A stretch of 64,000 nucleotides of DNA from Terfezia claveryi (lineage: Eukaryota > Ascomycota > Pezizomycetes > Pezizales > Pezizaceae): assembly GCA_015179025.1 (NCBI GenBank), contig WHUX01000039.1, forward strand, positions 248,001 through 312,000, read 5' to 3'. Position numbers and translations under genes: made by a program. Under the pieces are notes generated by a model, which saw only the letters and a program-made list of their open reading frames with translations, was not told where the DNA came from and did not search any database. Position 1 is the first letter of the stretch. Each line of letters starts with the position of its first letter. Of this stretch, positions 41,715-50,493 are shown piece by piece.

Positions 41715-41928
41715 CGGCGAGCTCAGTCAGGCCTTCGGGTCATCGGCCAGTCCGTTAGTGACAGCATGGGGCTACGTCTTTCCTTTGTCCTCCAGTGTAT
41801 TTAGTTTGCGGGGGTCTGACAGACTAACTTGTCTTACCCTTGAATCCACCGGGCTTCCGCGTGGCTCCTCATAGTCCCCCTTACGGGGCTGCATAAGAGT
41901 ACTGAGTTTTTAAAAAAAAAAAAAAAAA
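41715..41928 (+). repeat. LINE-A 3' tail attached to its ORF2
   Basis: This copy proves that the dispersed tail belongs to the LINE: it starts about 115 bp after the ORF2 stop. It has GTTAGTGACAGCATGGGG, GACAGACTAACTTGTCTTACC, AATCCACCGGGCTTCCGCG, the hairpin AGTCCCCC-TTAC-GGGGCT, and the A-run. Confidence 0.88.
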
Positions 41929-41933
41929 TGGAG

Positions 41934-42360
41934 GAGCAAGCAAGTTGTGTTACCGGTGTGGCCAGGAGGGGCACCTAATTCGCGATTGCAAGACGTCAGC
42001 TACAACTTCACAGAACAACATCAATATCCTTCCAAAATTCACAATACCAATTAAGGCATCAAGCGAAGCATCAAGTTCAGTGATTTCCTTGTCGTTAGCA
42101 GAAAAGTTTGTAAGGAAGAAGGTGGACGAGCGTTCTGTCCCTTTACTTAATTTATTAGCTCAAACGTATGTATCTAATGATGTGTTTACTATACCCCGTA
42201 ACTTGTGTGAGGACATAGAGGTAGAGTTAGAGTGTGAAGATAGGTTGAGATCTGAGAGATTGATATACCTTTACACAGTCCTAGTGACTACAGAGCACGA
42301 GTGGGCTCTGGTAGGTGGCATGAACAAACTGAGCGAGCTTGAGAGAACATCCTGAGCGAG
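41934..42360 (+). pseudogene. gag end and protease-like segment
   Basis: An open frame of 136 codons begins with the knuckle CYRCGQEGHLIRDC. It continues to FTIPIKASSEASSSVISLSL and AEKFVRKKVDERSVPLLNLL, the expected place of a retropepsin. The catalytic D-S/T-G triad is not present; EASSSVISLSLAEKF aligns with the part just after it, so a substitution or small deletion has removed the active site. Acidic sequence follows to 42450. Confidence 0.6.
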
Positions 42361-42589
42361 CTTGATGGGAATGAGCTTAATGAGAACGAGTTTGAGGAAA
42401 ATGATGAGGTTAAAGAGATTGGACATATATATGAGTGTGGTATCTCAATAAGGCCGATTAGAGAGCTTCCAATATTGAAGCCAACATTCTAGAAGTCTCG
42501 AAGGACGCAGAAGTCTCGTCAGATAATGCTACCTATCTAAGAAGATCCAGCTACAGAGGAGACTAAATCAGTTATGGCCCCTTCTGCAA

Positions 42590-42935
42590 ACAGTATTGTG
42601 GGCTTACCGTTGTAGGTACCCGCCATACATCGACTGGATACTCGCCAGCTATGTTAGCATTGGGTAAAGAGTTGCGAATGCCAGTTGATTTGGTGGATGT
42701 GGATGAACACCCTAGAACGGATGAAGAGCATGAAATGCTTATATCAAGAAGAATAAGGTGGTTGACAGAGGGTATCCCGAGTTTAGTCAGCGGGTGTGGA
42801 AGAGGGAATCTAAGTATGACAGGAAGGGCTTTGCACCTGTTTTTGTACATACCTCATTGGACAGGTCCTTTTGTCATATGGGACAAGAATGAATACAAGC
42901 TGAGGATGGATCCGGTGGTAACAGGCAAAAGGTAG
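42590..42935 (+). pseudogene. Integrase C-terminal fragment
   Basis: A frame reading TRHTSTGYSPAMLALGKELR then MPVDL, the signature after the catalytic core of Ty3/Gypsy integrases (STGYSP..L..G...R.P). It continues to GPFVIWDKNEYKLRMDPVVT, like the small SH3-type C-terminal domain. The integrase core and all of reverse transcriptase and RNase H are missing between 42360 and 42590, so the element carries a large internal pol deletion. Confidence 0.75.
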
Positions 42936-43095
42936 TTAACTGAATAGTTGTTGTTGTTGTTTATCGTGGTGTTGGTTGATTGAAGGAGATAATCGTTGTT
43001 GTTGTGCTGATGATGTCGTTATGGTGTTGAGGTTATGTTCCGAGGCGATGGTGTTGGTTATTTTCTTTGCCGGCCTTCTTTTGAGGAGGGGGATG

Positions 43096-43194
43096 TGTGG
43101 TATTGCCTTATGTGGTATGCGAAGACAGTTCTGGAGTCTTGGCATGATGTGAGCGTAGCATAACATAGAGAAGATGAACGACCTTCACATCACA
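43096..43194 (+). repeat. 3' LTR (99 bp)
   Basis: Matches the 5' LTR, begins TGTGGTATTGCC after the purine tract GAGGAGGGGGA, and ends CACATCACA before the CAAAC duplication. Confidence 0.85.
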
Positions 43195-43199
43195 CAAAC

Positions 43200-44585
43200 C
43201 CAGATATCCGAGATCCAAACAAGCAAAATTCAAACATCGCAAGACCCCCGATCCCAAGTCCATATATCCTCCAACGCGACATATCTCTGCTACCCCCATG
43301 CCGACATACTCCGATGTCCACAATAGCCACCTTCCTCTTAGGCTAAAAATAAATATGATATATCATGAAAAAAAAAAAACTTTATTTGGCTACACATTAC
43401 CTCGACCTTATACTACGGGCGAACATCCTCATGACAACTGATGGCCTCCAACGAGGAGTGACAAAAGGGAGGCCAGCGTTATAGCGATACTTTCTTAGTT
43501 ATTTTAAATGCACAAGACTCGCAGGACCCCGCGGTGCTGGCACCAACTGGCACCGAGAAAGTGATGAGGCTCATTATATCTCTTCCGCCAGTGATTCCGA
43601 TTCCGCCGTAAGCTACTCCTCCGCCAGCGACTTCTCCCACCAGTATCCCTTCCGCCAGGGACTCCTCCCGCCGGCAACTGCTCCGCCTCCTTCACCAGCA
43701 GATCCTGGCCAGCAACTCCTGCCGCCAGCGATTCGACTACGACGCCAGTGACTCCTCCGCCAGTGAATCCGCTGACAATGATACTGATTTCCCGATATGT
43801 ATATATGCATGTAGCGCTGTCCCCTTGAGCATCACTCCAACCTGGTTGACTGAAAGCTGCTCGAGAAAGGTGGGCGGAGGTGTCGCAATAACTGGCAGCA
43901 GAGTTGCTGGCGGGAGGAGTTGCTGGCGGAGCAGTCGGAAACGAGTAGAACATCTGTTGTTTAAATTTCCGGAACTTCTTCCTTAAGGTGACTTAATTTT
44001 CAATATAGAGGGAAGCGAATGTAACCCAGCAGTCCTTGTATTTCCCCCTCGACATTACAATTGTAAGTAGCACAGTACCGATGATTAGTAGTGTTATAGA
44101 GGTTGGTCCCCGATGCCTTCACTCACGAATCAATTTCCACAGTCCGGCGGTTGCTGTTTGATTCTTCATAATAACAGCTCTCTGGCCTGTCCAAAATTGA
44201 CCAGGGAACTCTGCCTCAGTTATTAAAATACCCTCTCCACTCCGATAAGGTTTGTGACGGAAAGGTGGTGCGAGAACCATTCCAACTCCATCTCATCTCA
44301 AACAGGTATACCAACCTATAGACATTAGGTGCCTTTGCTAACTCCTTGTATGGATCTTGTTTGGGAGAACTGAGCTGGATTTGGGGAAATGATGCTTGTC
44401 ACCAGATCGCTGATAATCAATACCACCGTCTGCAAGCAAAAGTGTTGTCCTGATACTTGATGTTATTGTATATCCCTAAGAACATAATCTACTGTTGAGG
44501 TCGGATGACGACGCTGCCTTTATATACCGATGGTGAGTAGCCTCATTTTTCTCATCAATCCCCAGTCATGTCAGAGCATAGTTGA
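43200..44585. other. Stretch with Ser/Asp-codon repeat but no supported gene
   Basis: At 43585-43770 a degenerate CGCCAGCGACTCCTCC-type repeat gives mixed Ser/Asp- or Pro-rich frames on the plus strand and Gly/Trp/Arg-rich frames on the minus strand (43504-43953). The composition recalls the Gly/Ser/Asp repeats at 15 and 29 kb, but the units differ. An A-run lies at 43367-43378. The rest is unassigned. Confidence 0.35.
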
Positions 44586-44589
44586 AATT

Positions 44590-44735
44590 TTGCTTGAATT
44601 TTGTTTCAAAAAACAAAACTCAGTATTCATATGCGGTCTCGGCAAGGGGTCAATAATGAGCCACCAGGAATCCTGGGTGAATTCAGGACCAGACAGGTTA
44701 ATCTGTCATATCCGGCGGATATGTCCAAAAAAAAA
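44590..44735 (-). mobile_element. LINE-A 3' tail fragment
   Basis: The reverse complement shows ACAGATTAACCTGTC, CTGAATTCACCCAGGATT, CTGGTGGCTC and GAGACCGCATATGA in tail order. The end that should carry poly(A) is degenerate (44605-44620). A separate A-run lies on the opposite side (44727-44745). Confidence 0.6.
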
Positions 44736-44767
44736 AAAAAAAAAAGATTACAACGCGATACTAAGTG

Positions 44768-45250
44768 TCATGAGAGAAATAAGGGACGAGATAAACTGTA
44801 AGCCATATAAACCGACTCGGAGCGAACATAGTGCAATTGAAACCAACAATTGAACAACCATGCTGTCATTGGACGTCCTGCTTGAACATGTTTGAGGACG
44901 CTGTCCTTGACCTTCCGATTAGAGGAATTATTCTGTATATGAATGTGGAAAGTGATTGATCTCATCTTGCAACCCCAAAAAGATTGGAGTGGTTCTGAGT
45001 GTCTAGAATTAGCTTGAAGCATTGTCATGGGCTCGACTGGAACCCCCCTTGGGTTTGAGTCAAGGGGCTTGATGAGCTTCTCGGTAACCGTTCCCGCGCC
45101 ATAAGTCAGGTTGGATGGGTTTGCCATATCCCTAAATATTTGAGATATTGCCCAGCCGCTTAGATACAGCCCGTTGTTACCGCTCTCACAAATACTTCTC
45201 TCCTTGTATGTAGGGTTTTTCCTGCTTCTCTGCGGGAAATTACAAAGCAT
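44768..45250 (-). CDS. Hypothetical protein (doubtful)
   Basis: A 160-codon open frame with no known motif, no signal peptide and ordinary composition. It starts in a good context but overlaps LINE debris at its 3' end. I cannot tell it from a chance frame; no intron signals or conserved repeats support it. Confidence 0.2.
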   Translation of the reverse strand: MLCNFPQRSRKNPTYKERSICESGNNGLYLSGWAISQIFRDMANPSNLTYGAGTVTEKLIKPLDSNPRGVPVEPMTMLQANSRHSEPLQSFWGCKMRSITFHIHIQNNSSNRKVKDSVLKHVQAGRPMTAWLFNCWFQLHYVRSESVYMAYSLSRPLFLS

Positions 45251-45339
45251 CTGTAATTGTTTTGCTCAATTAATTTGGCCCTCGTATCTGTTGGATAGAT
45301 TAACTCACCATCTCATGTCCTTATCTGATCTTCCTCCTC

Positions 45340-45425
45340 TTTCTCAATCTGGTCCCAGGGGGGCCATGGCGTGCTATCTGGATTAACTCAAGATAGGGCA
45401 AGTTAATCTGTCTGGTCTGCATGGA
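45340..45425 (-). mobile_element. LINE-A 3' tail fragment
   Basis: The reverse complement gives CAGATTAACTTGCCC, TTGAGTTAATCCAG and CATGGCCCCCCTGGGACC in the tail order. No poly(A). Confidence 0.55.
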
Positions 45426-46215
45426 TACAGCATAATGGATAGAGAGTTTCTGACTGCCAGACATGTAAAAAGAAGATAAGCTTCCACTCTGTGGCATTGA
45501 TCCTCTATATCAATACTCTCTGATGTTTTCCAGTCCTCCAGGTTAATTCCACTCCTAGGCACTCTTGTCTAGTCAGTTGGTGGTGTGGACAGTCGGAGGT
45601 GAAGTATGAATATGTTGGAAGCTGACGAATATATTTTCATGACGTGATGCAGCCGGTAACATTGGGGGGCTTTCTCCGTCCATAGCCAGGTAATAATATA
45701 CGAGAGAATGCCTATTCCTACTCTCCGCTCTATAACCCCCTACGGGGGGGCTGTGCCAACCAGACTAATACCCGCCCTTGCCCCTGGTCGTCCTCCACCT
45801 TGTTGGCAATGTCGTTCTGTACTGCTTGGCAGAGCTGGGAGCAATACATAGTTTTAAAAGGTAGTTATCTTGTCGGGGGTTATGCGCTTGTCTGTACGAC
45901 TGACAATGCAGGTATATTATGGCAGGTAAATATCCGATGGTGTTCGTGAAAGGCCTGACCTTTGTGTGTCGGTGCGGAGAATACGGCTCTGGTGGTCTGT
46001 TAGGCCGCCCATGGTTGCCTTGCTACTCAATCAGTCCTTTGCTGTACGTATCACCCCCATGATCTTGTACCCATGCTACATTGACGAGCATATCCCAACA
46101 CTTCCACTTTTTCTTATTGATTGGTTTCTTGATATCCGAAGCTGCTCATGACTTCCTTGTTCCAGAATTTCTTGGAGAATGAGAGGACGGTGTCCATAAG
46201 GTTATCGCAGCTGAG
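45426..46215. other. Possible gag remnant around a terminal-repeat motif
   Basis: The minus strand has protein-like patches (FKTMYCSQLCQAVQNDIANK then VEDDQGQG near 45790-45860), perhaps more of the Gypsy gag whose start is at 47060-47733. The terminal-repeat motif GCCAACCAGACTA ends at 45767, preceded by the hairpin CCCCCTACGGGGGG at 45737-45750. No firm gene. Confidence 0.3.
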
Positions 46216-46776
46216 TGTCACAACGTCTTTCCTAGCCGGTTTGAGAGTCAGACATTCCGTCGACTCTCTTATTGTTGATTGTATCTTGATTTGACACTCG
46301 ACAGGCTTGTTCGGGTGTGTGTTTTGACACTCGAACAGGCTGTTCGGGTGTCGTCGATGTGATTTTACTTCCGAGATAGGAATCTCGGAAGCTTATTCTT
46401 CACGCCTTGGCTGGATCATGTATATTATCTTCGTCCTCCGCCTCTCGTTGGATCCCATCCAACGTCTTGTATATCCATACAGGCCTTGCTTCTCTCCACG
46501 TTGGTGCATCTCCCTTGTGCACCTCCTTGTCTCGCCTCGACTCTGCAGCCTGCTGCCACCCGCGACCTCCTGTCCTTGCTTGCTCGCTTGTGTTGCGCCC
46601 GCTCCCTTGACACCGCGCACTGCTTCCGCGTGTCTCGTGCCCCTTGCCTCTGCCCCTCTTGCTCTTGCCTTGCTCCCGTCTCACCCCCCCCCCCTTCACA
46701 CACGTAGCGTCTACGTGTGTTTCCTAGCTTCCCTTGCCCCGTACCCCTTGTCGCCTGCCCCAGAGCCGTCGTTACA
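46216..46776 (+). mobile_element. Solo LTR with 5-bp target duplication
   Basis: A 561-bp TG..CA sequence (TGTCACAACG to CGTCGTTACA) flanked by CTGAG on both sides (46211-46215 and 46777-46781). It is homologous to the 3' LTR of the chromovirus at 63073-63552: both share TTGGATCCCATCCAACG, CTTGTATATCCA, a CCCCTTGTCGCC end and an ACACGTAG inverted motif. A lone LTR with intact duplication is the footprint of recombination between the two LTRs of a full element. Long antisense and sense frames inside it are artefacts. Confidence 0.9.
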
Positions 46777-46858
46777 CTGAGAGGGATCTATGGGCTTTCA
46801 CCGTTTAATCGATGAGTTAATTTCTGATAGTTATTTAGATGTTTTAGTTGTTGGCTAA

Positions 46859-47006
46859 TTTTTCTCCCTGGGTGCCGAAGGCGATGAGATACAATTTTCA
46901 AGACGCAGTTAACCAACAAGTCATCTGAATATAAGGAGCCTTAATCCCCTACACTGTCGTCCCGCGGTCCGAATAGGAGTAATGTGTATAAAAAATTTTT
47001 TTTCTC
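46859..47006 (+). mobile_element. Very diverged LINE-A tail
   Basis: Shows eroded landmarks (GTTAACCAACAAGTC, CGGTCCGAATAGGAGTAAT, A/T-run at 46988-47003) and near-duplicate flanks AGTTGTTGGCTAA (46846-46858) and AGTTCTTGGCTAA (47007-47019), which may be an old target-site duplication. Weak, because both the tail and the duplication have mismatches. Confidence 0.4.
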
Positions 47007-47059
47007 AGTTCTTGGCTAAGGAAATATGCAGTTGTGGCACTGCCTGCATTTCATTAAGA

Positions 47060-47733
47060 TCTTAGGATAGATCGGTATTCCGTTGTTTTAGAGCACGAAG
47101 GGCCCGGCTGGCAATGCCCACTTCATCAGGGTCGCTGAAGACCCTGTCCAGGATGGTGAAGAGCACCCCAGCTTGATACCTGTATCCAAGACGTAGGACT
47201 GGATCTGGTCCGTGGCCTTTGCTTCCAGCAAGGCAAAGACATAGGCCAGGCGGTGTTGGTCTGACGGGAACCTGGCCGCGTCCCCGTTTAGCTTAAGGTT
47301 TACCGAGTTCTTCCAGGCTCGGAGACGAGCCCTGTCGCCATCAAACTTGGGGGGATAGGAATGCTTTCCGTTTTGACGACAGTTGCTAGGCCTGTTGTGA
47401 ATCCTGCCATGGCCCGATTGAGGGTTTGTATGGTGGTCCGCTCGTGGGCGAGCACAATGTGAGCCTCATCGAGGTCTTTTTGGAGGACAGCAATTTCCTC
47501 ATCGGCCAACATCAGTCGTCGTTGGGTATTCAGGAGGGTTTGTTGGGCCAGAGCAAGGCTGTTGCCGAGTTCTGCCCCAATGAGATCTGTGGGTTCGAAA
47601 ATGTCGACTATCTCTCGACGGTATGCGTTAAGGTCGTTGGAGTTTGTGGGGATTGGGCGGCCCTCCAGGTCTGGAATCTGGTGCCTGGTGGTGAGCTTGG
47701 GCTTCCATAGTTGGTCAGAAGAATTCAATATAG
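47060..47733 (-). pseudogene. Ty3/Gypsy gag N-terminal part
   Basis: Follows its own LTR directly. The first frame (47300-47733) has DLEGRPIPTNSNDL, a coiled-coil-like stretch (TQRRLMLADEEIAVLQKDLD, ERTTIQTLNRAM) and KTESIPIP. After a frameshift near 47300 comes LNGDAARFPSDQHRLAYVFA then LLEAKATDQI and, in the next frame, FTILDRVFSDPDEVGIASRA, the classical gag core (KL.GD...RF....RL.Y....L...A, then LD..F.DP). The end is lost near 47020 at the diverged LINE tail. Probably a chromovirus of the same group as the LTRs. Confidence 0.75.
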
Positions 47734-48137
47734 TGTAAGTGCACGGGGCAAGGGTTAGGGCGACCAAGGGGTACGCCTGAGAAGGAGCCAAGGGGTATCG
47801 CACACGTAGAGGCACTACGTGTATGATGTAAGGGTAAGGGGACGACTGCCACGGACACCGTCACGGATATCATGGATGTCACGGACATCTCGGAGGGTGT
47901 CACGGAAGGTGGGTGAGCAGAGTCTGTTTGGTAGAGCGAGGTAAGGGCGTGCACGAGGAAGGTCACCAGCGCGAGGGGAGGCAAGGAGAAGAAAGGTCTG
48001 TATACGTATATACAAGACGTAGGGTGCGGGGACAGGGACTATATACATATTTAGGACAGCAAAATGGGAATACAACTGCCAAAGCAGATCTAAGAATAGA
48101 GGAGTGGGGGTACAGTTTGTACATACATAGTTGCGAC
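47734..48137 (-). repeat. 5' LTR of truncated Gypsy element
   Basis: A 404-bp TG..CA sequence (minus-strand start TGTCGCAACT at 48137, end GCACTTACA at 47734). Shares GCGACCAAGGGGTACGCC, the ACACGTAG/CTACGTGT inverted motif and TATACAAGACGT with the LTR at 63073-63552. It also carries a CACGGAC-type short repeat (47845-47905) not seen there. No matching 3' LTR is adjacent. Confidence 0.75.
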
Positions 48138-48510
48138 AGTTTGTACATAGTTGCGGGGATGGATCGTAAGTTTAGCTTGAGACAAAGCAGACAATGTCCC
48201 TCGCGTCCTTACCATTTGATAGATGGTTCAGTTGGTTCTATGAACAGAGTGTAGAGATCATCTACAGAAATAGCTTGATTTATGGAAGCGACTAAAAAGA
48301 TTGATGAGAAGAAATCATAGCTGGACAAGTGGCAAACCATCTGAACCGGAGCCCTGATGGTTGGCAATGTCCTCAGTATATTTCGTTGGCGACATTTTCT
48401 GGCGTGGCAAGATAGGTAGTGTGTTATGAGAGCTTACCGGTAGCACAATCCGCTTGTTTCATGTGTGAGAAAAATCAAATATTGGCAGGTTATGCTCACC
48501 CACCTACCCG
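48138..48510. other. Unassigned stretch
   Basis: No gene or repeat recognised apart from a 17-bp echo of the LTR edge (GTTTGTACATAGTTGCG at 48138). Confidence 0.3.
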
Positions 48511-48513
48511 CAT

Positions 48514-48819
48514 TTAGTTCCTGTACACGCCCAATAGGTTGCACAGCTTGCTGTCTACCTGGCCATGAATCATAGCCTTAACCTGCTGCAGAGTCATGCC
48601 ACAAGTTGTTTCAAATTGGTCAATAGCTGTGATGCCTGCGGCCTCCCATTCCGCAACAATATCTCCGATAATGAACTGAATTACCTCGCGGCCCAGTGCG
48701 CAGTCCATCATGGTGCACCAGTAGTACCTGTACCTAGACGGATTGCTGAAGGTTATCATCCCCCATTCTATCAATTTGTTTAAAAGATCAAACCTCAGTT
48801 CATAGGTAATGGCAGACAT
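48514..48819 (-). CDS. Small hypothetical protein
   Basis: An intact 101-residue frame with a good fungal start context (CACCAACA before ATG) and a regular, helix-rich composition: ELRFDLLNKLIEWGMITF, REVIQFIIGDIVAEWEAAGI, GMTLQQVKAMIHGQVDSKL. No signal peptide, membrane segment or family that I recognise. Balanced composition and the absence of mobile-element sequence inside it favour a real gene, or one exon of one. No intron signals were needed. Confidence 0.5.
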   Translation of the reverse strand: MSAITYELRFDLLNKLIEWGMITFSNPSRYRYYWCTMMDCALGREVIQFIIGDIVAEWEAAGITAIDQFETTCGMTLQQVKAMIHGQVDSKLCNLLGVYRN

Positions 48820-48829
48820 TGTTGGTGTT

Positions 48830-49220
48830 GGTGTGAGGGGCGACGCGGTCAGGAGCGATTCTTACCTACCTCTATGGAACTGTTGCCCGGGAAAGTAACC
48901 TTCTCTTTGTGTTTGAATCTGTTTGTTAAGTCAGGATGGTATTTATCAAAGATGTGCACAGACAACTAGGTTTATATACTTGCGTCTATGGCCTGTTAAC
49001 CAGCATTTATGGCCACCCCAAACCTATCCTTTGTAATACAAATCTGTTCTGTTCCAGACCCAGCTACAGGTTGAAGCGGTACCTCCTGACCGTGTATAAC
49101 TTCCACCCTTAGACTATGGCCACACCACGCCACTGTATAGGAATAGGTGAGCGGGGAGCCGTGATTCTTGTGAAGGGAGGGAACGAATATCAATGTAAGT
49201 AGCTGATTGAAAGATGAAAA
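48830..49220. other. Upstream region of the small minus-strand gene
   Basis: No gene supported. Presumably holds the promoter of the 48514-48819 gene, but no TATA box is clear. Confidence 0.3.
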
Positions 49221-49229
49221 GAATAGTAG

Positions 49230-49400
49230 TAGTTTACAGCGACCTCTCGATACAAGTATACCGGATATAAGCATATATTGGTTACAAGCATACATTCGCC
49301 GGTCCCACATAGTAAATAAGTATATTTTGGATACAAGAATACTGTACCAAAAAGGGGGGTGTTATCGCACCAGCAGAGCTATGTCATTGCGGATACTTTA
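49230..49400. mobile_element. Half of a Pogo-like MITE
   Basis: Starts TACAGCGACCTCTCGATACAAG, has GCCGGTCCCACATAGTAAATAAG and TATTTTGGATACAAGAATA, closely matching the right part of the MITE at 35433-35890. The other terminal repeat is not found nearby. Confidence 0.65.
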
Positions 49401-49589
49401 GTGTCAGTTTGACAAATTCGGACTTATTCCCGTATGCGCAAGACAACTAGCGTCGCATAGCATTTAGTACGCATTGTGGAGCCTAAACTGTTTACCAAGA
49501 TCAGGCTAGAGTCTGGGTACGAGAACATATTTCTGCCACTGCTACTAGATTAACCAGACTACTACTAGATCTCACTCGACAACAACCAC

Positions 49590-49720
49590 CTTGACAGGAC
49601 GAGCGTTTGGTCGGACCTCAACAACCAGAGCCCCTACAGACAAGGGAACAGCACCATGAGATAGCCTTAGATGAGCACAACAAGAATATCTACACAGACC
49701 TCGGGGAACAACTATTGTGA
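49590..49720 (+). repeat. Dispersed LINE 5' leader repeat, copy 2
   Basis: GACGAGCGTTTGGTCGGACC, CAGACAAGGGAACAGCACCA and AATATCTACACAGACCTCGGG match 4100-4230. No ORF1 follows here. Confidence 0.65.
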
Positions 49721-49978
49721 TCTAGACGTCGACTATGACGAAATTTTCACTTCAGAGACTGGTTGCCACTGTACTAAATCTTTTGCCACGGATTAAACTT
49801 TTGTGTGTCGCAAATGGATTTACAGCAACCTAAATGGATTTGGTGTCAAACCATGATCGCATTTTAATCGGTCGATTGTTTTAGCTTTGAATACCCCTAA
49901 TGGATATTTCCGCTGCGTGCATGTTCAAGGTTGCAATCGCGGGTACGTAGCTGGCTAGTGTTAGAATATATTCTCAGT

Positions 49979-50493
49979 TAGTCTGGTTTGCAGTTCATTA
50001 TATGCCGTAGAGCATACAGTTTATAACCCTGTCCTCCAAGAGCATATATGACCCACCATATCACCTGCGTACTTGGTATTTATGTCACATTCGTAGCCAA
50101 CCCATATCTGTAATGTATTCCAATCTTCTTGGTGTCTTTGCAGTTATTAGTGATTCAAACTAAATACTCTTTGCGGAAGTATGTGGTATGTATGACAGAA
50201 CTTTATTCGTAAGGCCGATAAAGTTCAGCCACCGTGCTCATGGAGAAGCGGAATCGCCACCCGAGCGATAAAACCCCCTTATGGCATGAGACTATCCCCC
50301 TTAGTAGTATAATATTCTTATTTTTTCGCTTAGTCACCATTCATTTGCTTGTATCTAAACCACATTTAGGTTACTTATCGATAAGAAATTACCCCGCAGA
50401 ATTGCGTCTACAGAATCACATACATACCGCGATAACTGAATCACATTCAAGTACTAGTATCGCCCCTTCCTAGTCTGGTTGGCAACCAGACTA
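49979..50493. mobile_element. Candidate MITE with TAGTCTGGTT terminal repeats
   Basis: Begins TAGTCTGGTTTGC at 49979 and ends GCAACCAGACTA at 50493. The end itself is a 23-bp palindrome (50471-50493: TAGTCTGGTTG, G, CAACCAGACTA). The same motif occurs at 17551, 17583, 45767 and 59429. A Pogo-MITE internal segment (50305-50420) lies within. A target-site duplication is not clear, so the boundaries are provisional. Confidence 0.45.

Larger units (their letters stand above)
39300..41928 (+). mobile_element. LINE-A, 2.6 kb, 5'-truncated, Tad1-type
   Basis: The best-preserved non-LTR retrotransposon here. It starts inside ORF2 and ends with the conserved tail (41715-41911) and an A-run to 41928. 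TGGAG at 39295-39299 and 41929-41933 may be a short target-site duplication, unusually short compared with the 13-15 bp of other copies here. The host gag reading (TGQAG, then a knuckle) resumes beyond it. Domain order is reverse transcriptase, connector, RNase H, zinc knuckle, 3' UTR. Confidence 0.9.
36083..43194 (+). mobile_element. 7.1-kb LTR retrotransposon with miniature LTRs, carrying nested insertions
   Basis: Flanked by a perfect 5-bp duplication CAAAC (36078-36082 and 43195-43199). LTRs of 112 and 99 bp begin TGTGGTATTGCC and end TTCACATCACA. The 5' LTR is followed by TTGGTACCCATCACAC (possible primer-binding region), and the 3' LTR is preceded by the purine tract GAGGAGGGGGA. Internally, a gag gene with CCHC knuckles is broken by a MITE (with a LINE tail inside it) and by a 2.6-kb LINE. 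The gag continues in register after each insertion. A short protease-like region and an integrase C-terminus follow; reverse transcriptase and RNase H are missing. With insertions removed the element is about 3.5 kb, so it was already a deletion derivative. Confidence 0.85.

Noticed and set aside
46400..46780. Overlapping 90-120 codon frames on both strands
   Set aside because: They lie wholly inside the solo LTR, which is non-coding; the frames arise from its C-rich composition.
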